Source of the DNA: Dipetalonema caudispina
Taxonomy: Eukaryota > Nematoda > Chromadorea > Rhabditida > Onchocercidae
Assembly: GCA_013365325.1 (NCBI GenBank)
Contig: JABVXV010000244.1
Location: 1-64,000 of the forward strand
Reading direction: 5' to 3'
DNA length: 64,000 nt
Every line of letters starts with the position of its first letter. Position 1 is the stretch's first letter. Shown piece by piece: positions 62,769-64,000 of the stretch. Below the pieces are notes generated by a model. That model was not told the origin of the DNA and searched no databases. It was given only the letters and a program-made list of their open reading frames with translations. Both the position numbers and the translations under genes were made by a program.

Positions 62769-64000
62769 TTCGGATGGAAGAGTTAATTTTGAAAATTAAA
62801 AACAAAAAAGAAATGTAGAATAGGAATTGTTTCGTTGCCATAATTTTGTCATCAGTGAGTTCATGAAAACAAATCAAAACTTAGTTGAAATGAAATTTTT
62901 ATAATTTTTCAAATTATATTTATTGATCGATTTACAGCTTAATCAGAAAAATAAAGGTTAAGAATTGGCATTTGCCATTGTAGTAATCTAAAATCAGACA
63001 GTTAATTTGATTTAGATTAAATAGCAAGTGATACGGTATCTTCTGCTCAATAATCATTATTTTCTTCATAATGATACATACAGCGTTACTTACCATTTAA
63101 AGCTATGTAGTAAAAGAAAATCGTAATAATCACATGCGAAAATATCCTTTTCAAGTTAATTACTTCAATTGCATGTTATTAATTAACCTATCTGTTGTTA
63201 ATGATATTACTAACATTCAATCATAATTAGTAACAATAGTATTGGGTAATAATAGGAATTTACTATGATGAGATAATTTAGTAACTTTTGGGAAAAAATG
63301 GTTCACTATGCAAAGTTTCCTCATTAAGCGAAACAGTCAACAATATCCACTGGTTCTGATACATATAATGGTAATGATCGTGCCCTAAAATATAAATATC
63401 AAATAATGTTGTGGTGGAAAATGAAGTAGAAAGCAGGGTATCATATGAAATACCTATAAGGTAACAGGAATGGATTATTGATATTATCAATTATTGAATA
63501 TAACAGATTGATCCAAAGTCTTCCAACGAAGGATATATTATCGTATGAAATATTTACATACTAAATAGGGTGCTATAATGGGATATTTTATGTTTAAATT
63601 AGAATGGAAAACAAAAGTGAAATTAATTAATTAATTTAAATCGCTTGTATTTATATTGATTTTTTTTTTTTTTTTTTTTGTAAATTATAACTAAATTAAT
63701 AAGTAACAGAATAACTAAAGTAGCAAAGAATTATACACAAAAAACTCCTAATCCAGATCCCGAAGCATTATGAGCTTACAAAAAATTGATTAATTAGATA
63801 TGTTCTTGTTGTATTGATCGTATGTTGCATTGCTGATAGCTTAAGTTGAAAGAATAGCAATAAGTTAAGTGAAAGAAACCATATCAAAATAAGCTTTCAA
63901 TTCATCTAAAATAATGGTACGAAAATTTGAAAGATTAATATATTATGGAAATGACGATGATAAGATGTTATCAGATGTTAAAATTTTCATAATTTGAGAT
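62769..64000. other. Terminal AT-rich region, no supported gene
   Basis: AT-rich to the window end. A minus-strand segment 63278-63384 follows a strong acceptor-like TTATATTTTAG (63386-63385) and reads HDHYHYMYQNQWILLTVSL... to a stop. It could be a last exon of an unseen gene, but no matching upstream exon is found. A T run lies at 63661-63679. Confidence 0.45.

Overview
This window looks like nuclear DNA from a nematode, most likely a filarial or other spirurid worm. The DNA is very AT-rich with long A/T homopolymers. Every confident gene is split by GT-AG introns, many with a TTTTCAG/TTTNAG acceptor. Most start codons sit a few bases after a splice-acceptor-like AG, as expected for spliced-leader trans-splicing. 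An internal (TTAGGC)n tract matches the nematode telomere unit. The gene products are nearest to animal and nematode families. I cannot name the species.

Layout: ten multi-exon protein genes were rebuilt exon by exon. For each, exon phases join without a break and the summed length is a multiple of three. (1) 3961-14136 +, calsyntenin (casy-1), 20 exons. (2) 15645-22055 -, coatomer beta-COP (copb-1), 18 exons, tail-to-tail with casy-1. (3) 22845-28912 +, SUMO protease of the SENP6/7-Ulp2 type, 14 exons, head-to-head with copb-1. (4) 30055-31171 +, proteasome subunit beta-3 (pbs-3). (5) 31756-32428 -, mitochondrial ribosomal protein bS21m (mrps-21). (6) 40251-42550 +, KEOPS subunit TPRKB/CGI121. 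(7) 46585-51825 +, histidine acid phosphatase with signal peptide and hydrophobic C-terminus. (8) 52812-55226 -, Ctr-type copper transporter. (9) 56569-57276 +, bHLH factor of the BHLHE22/HLH-17 type. (10) 60263-60847 +, divergent LC8 dynein light chain.

Between genes lie AT-rich spacers with microsatellites. The largest is 7.8 kb (32429-40250), which carries the internal telomere-like repeat and a small GC-richer stretch. The first 4 kb and the last 3 kb have no gene I can support beyond weak short ORFs.

The genes do not form one pathway. They are mostly housekeeping functions (vesicle coat, SUMO removal, proteasome, mitochondrial translation, tRNA modification, copper uptake) beside neuronal or developmental genes (calsyntenin, bHLH). 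Calsyntenin is a kinesin-1 cargo adaptor and the LC8-like protein a possible dynein subunit, but their co-location need not mean cooperation. I found no convincing new multi-gene system. The observations most worth following are the telomere-like tract, a possible poison microexon in casy-1, and the unusual N-terminal half of the SUMO protease.
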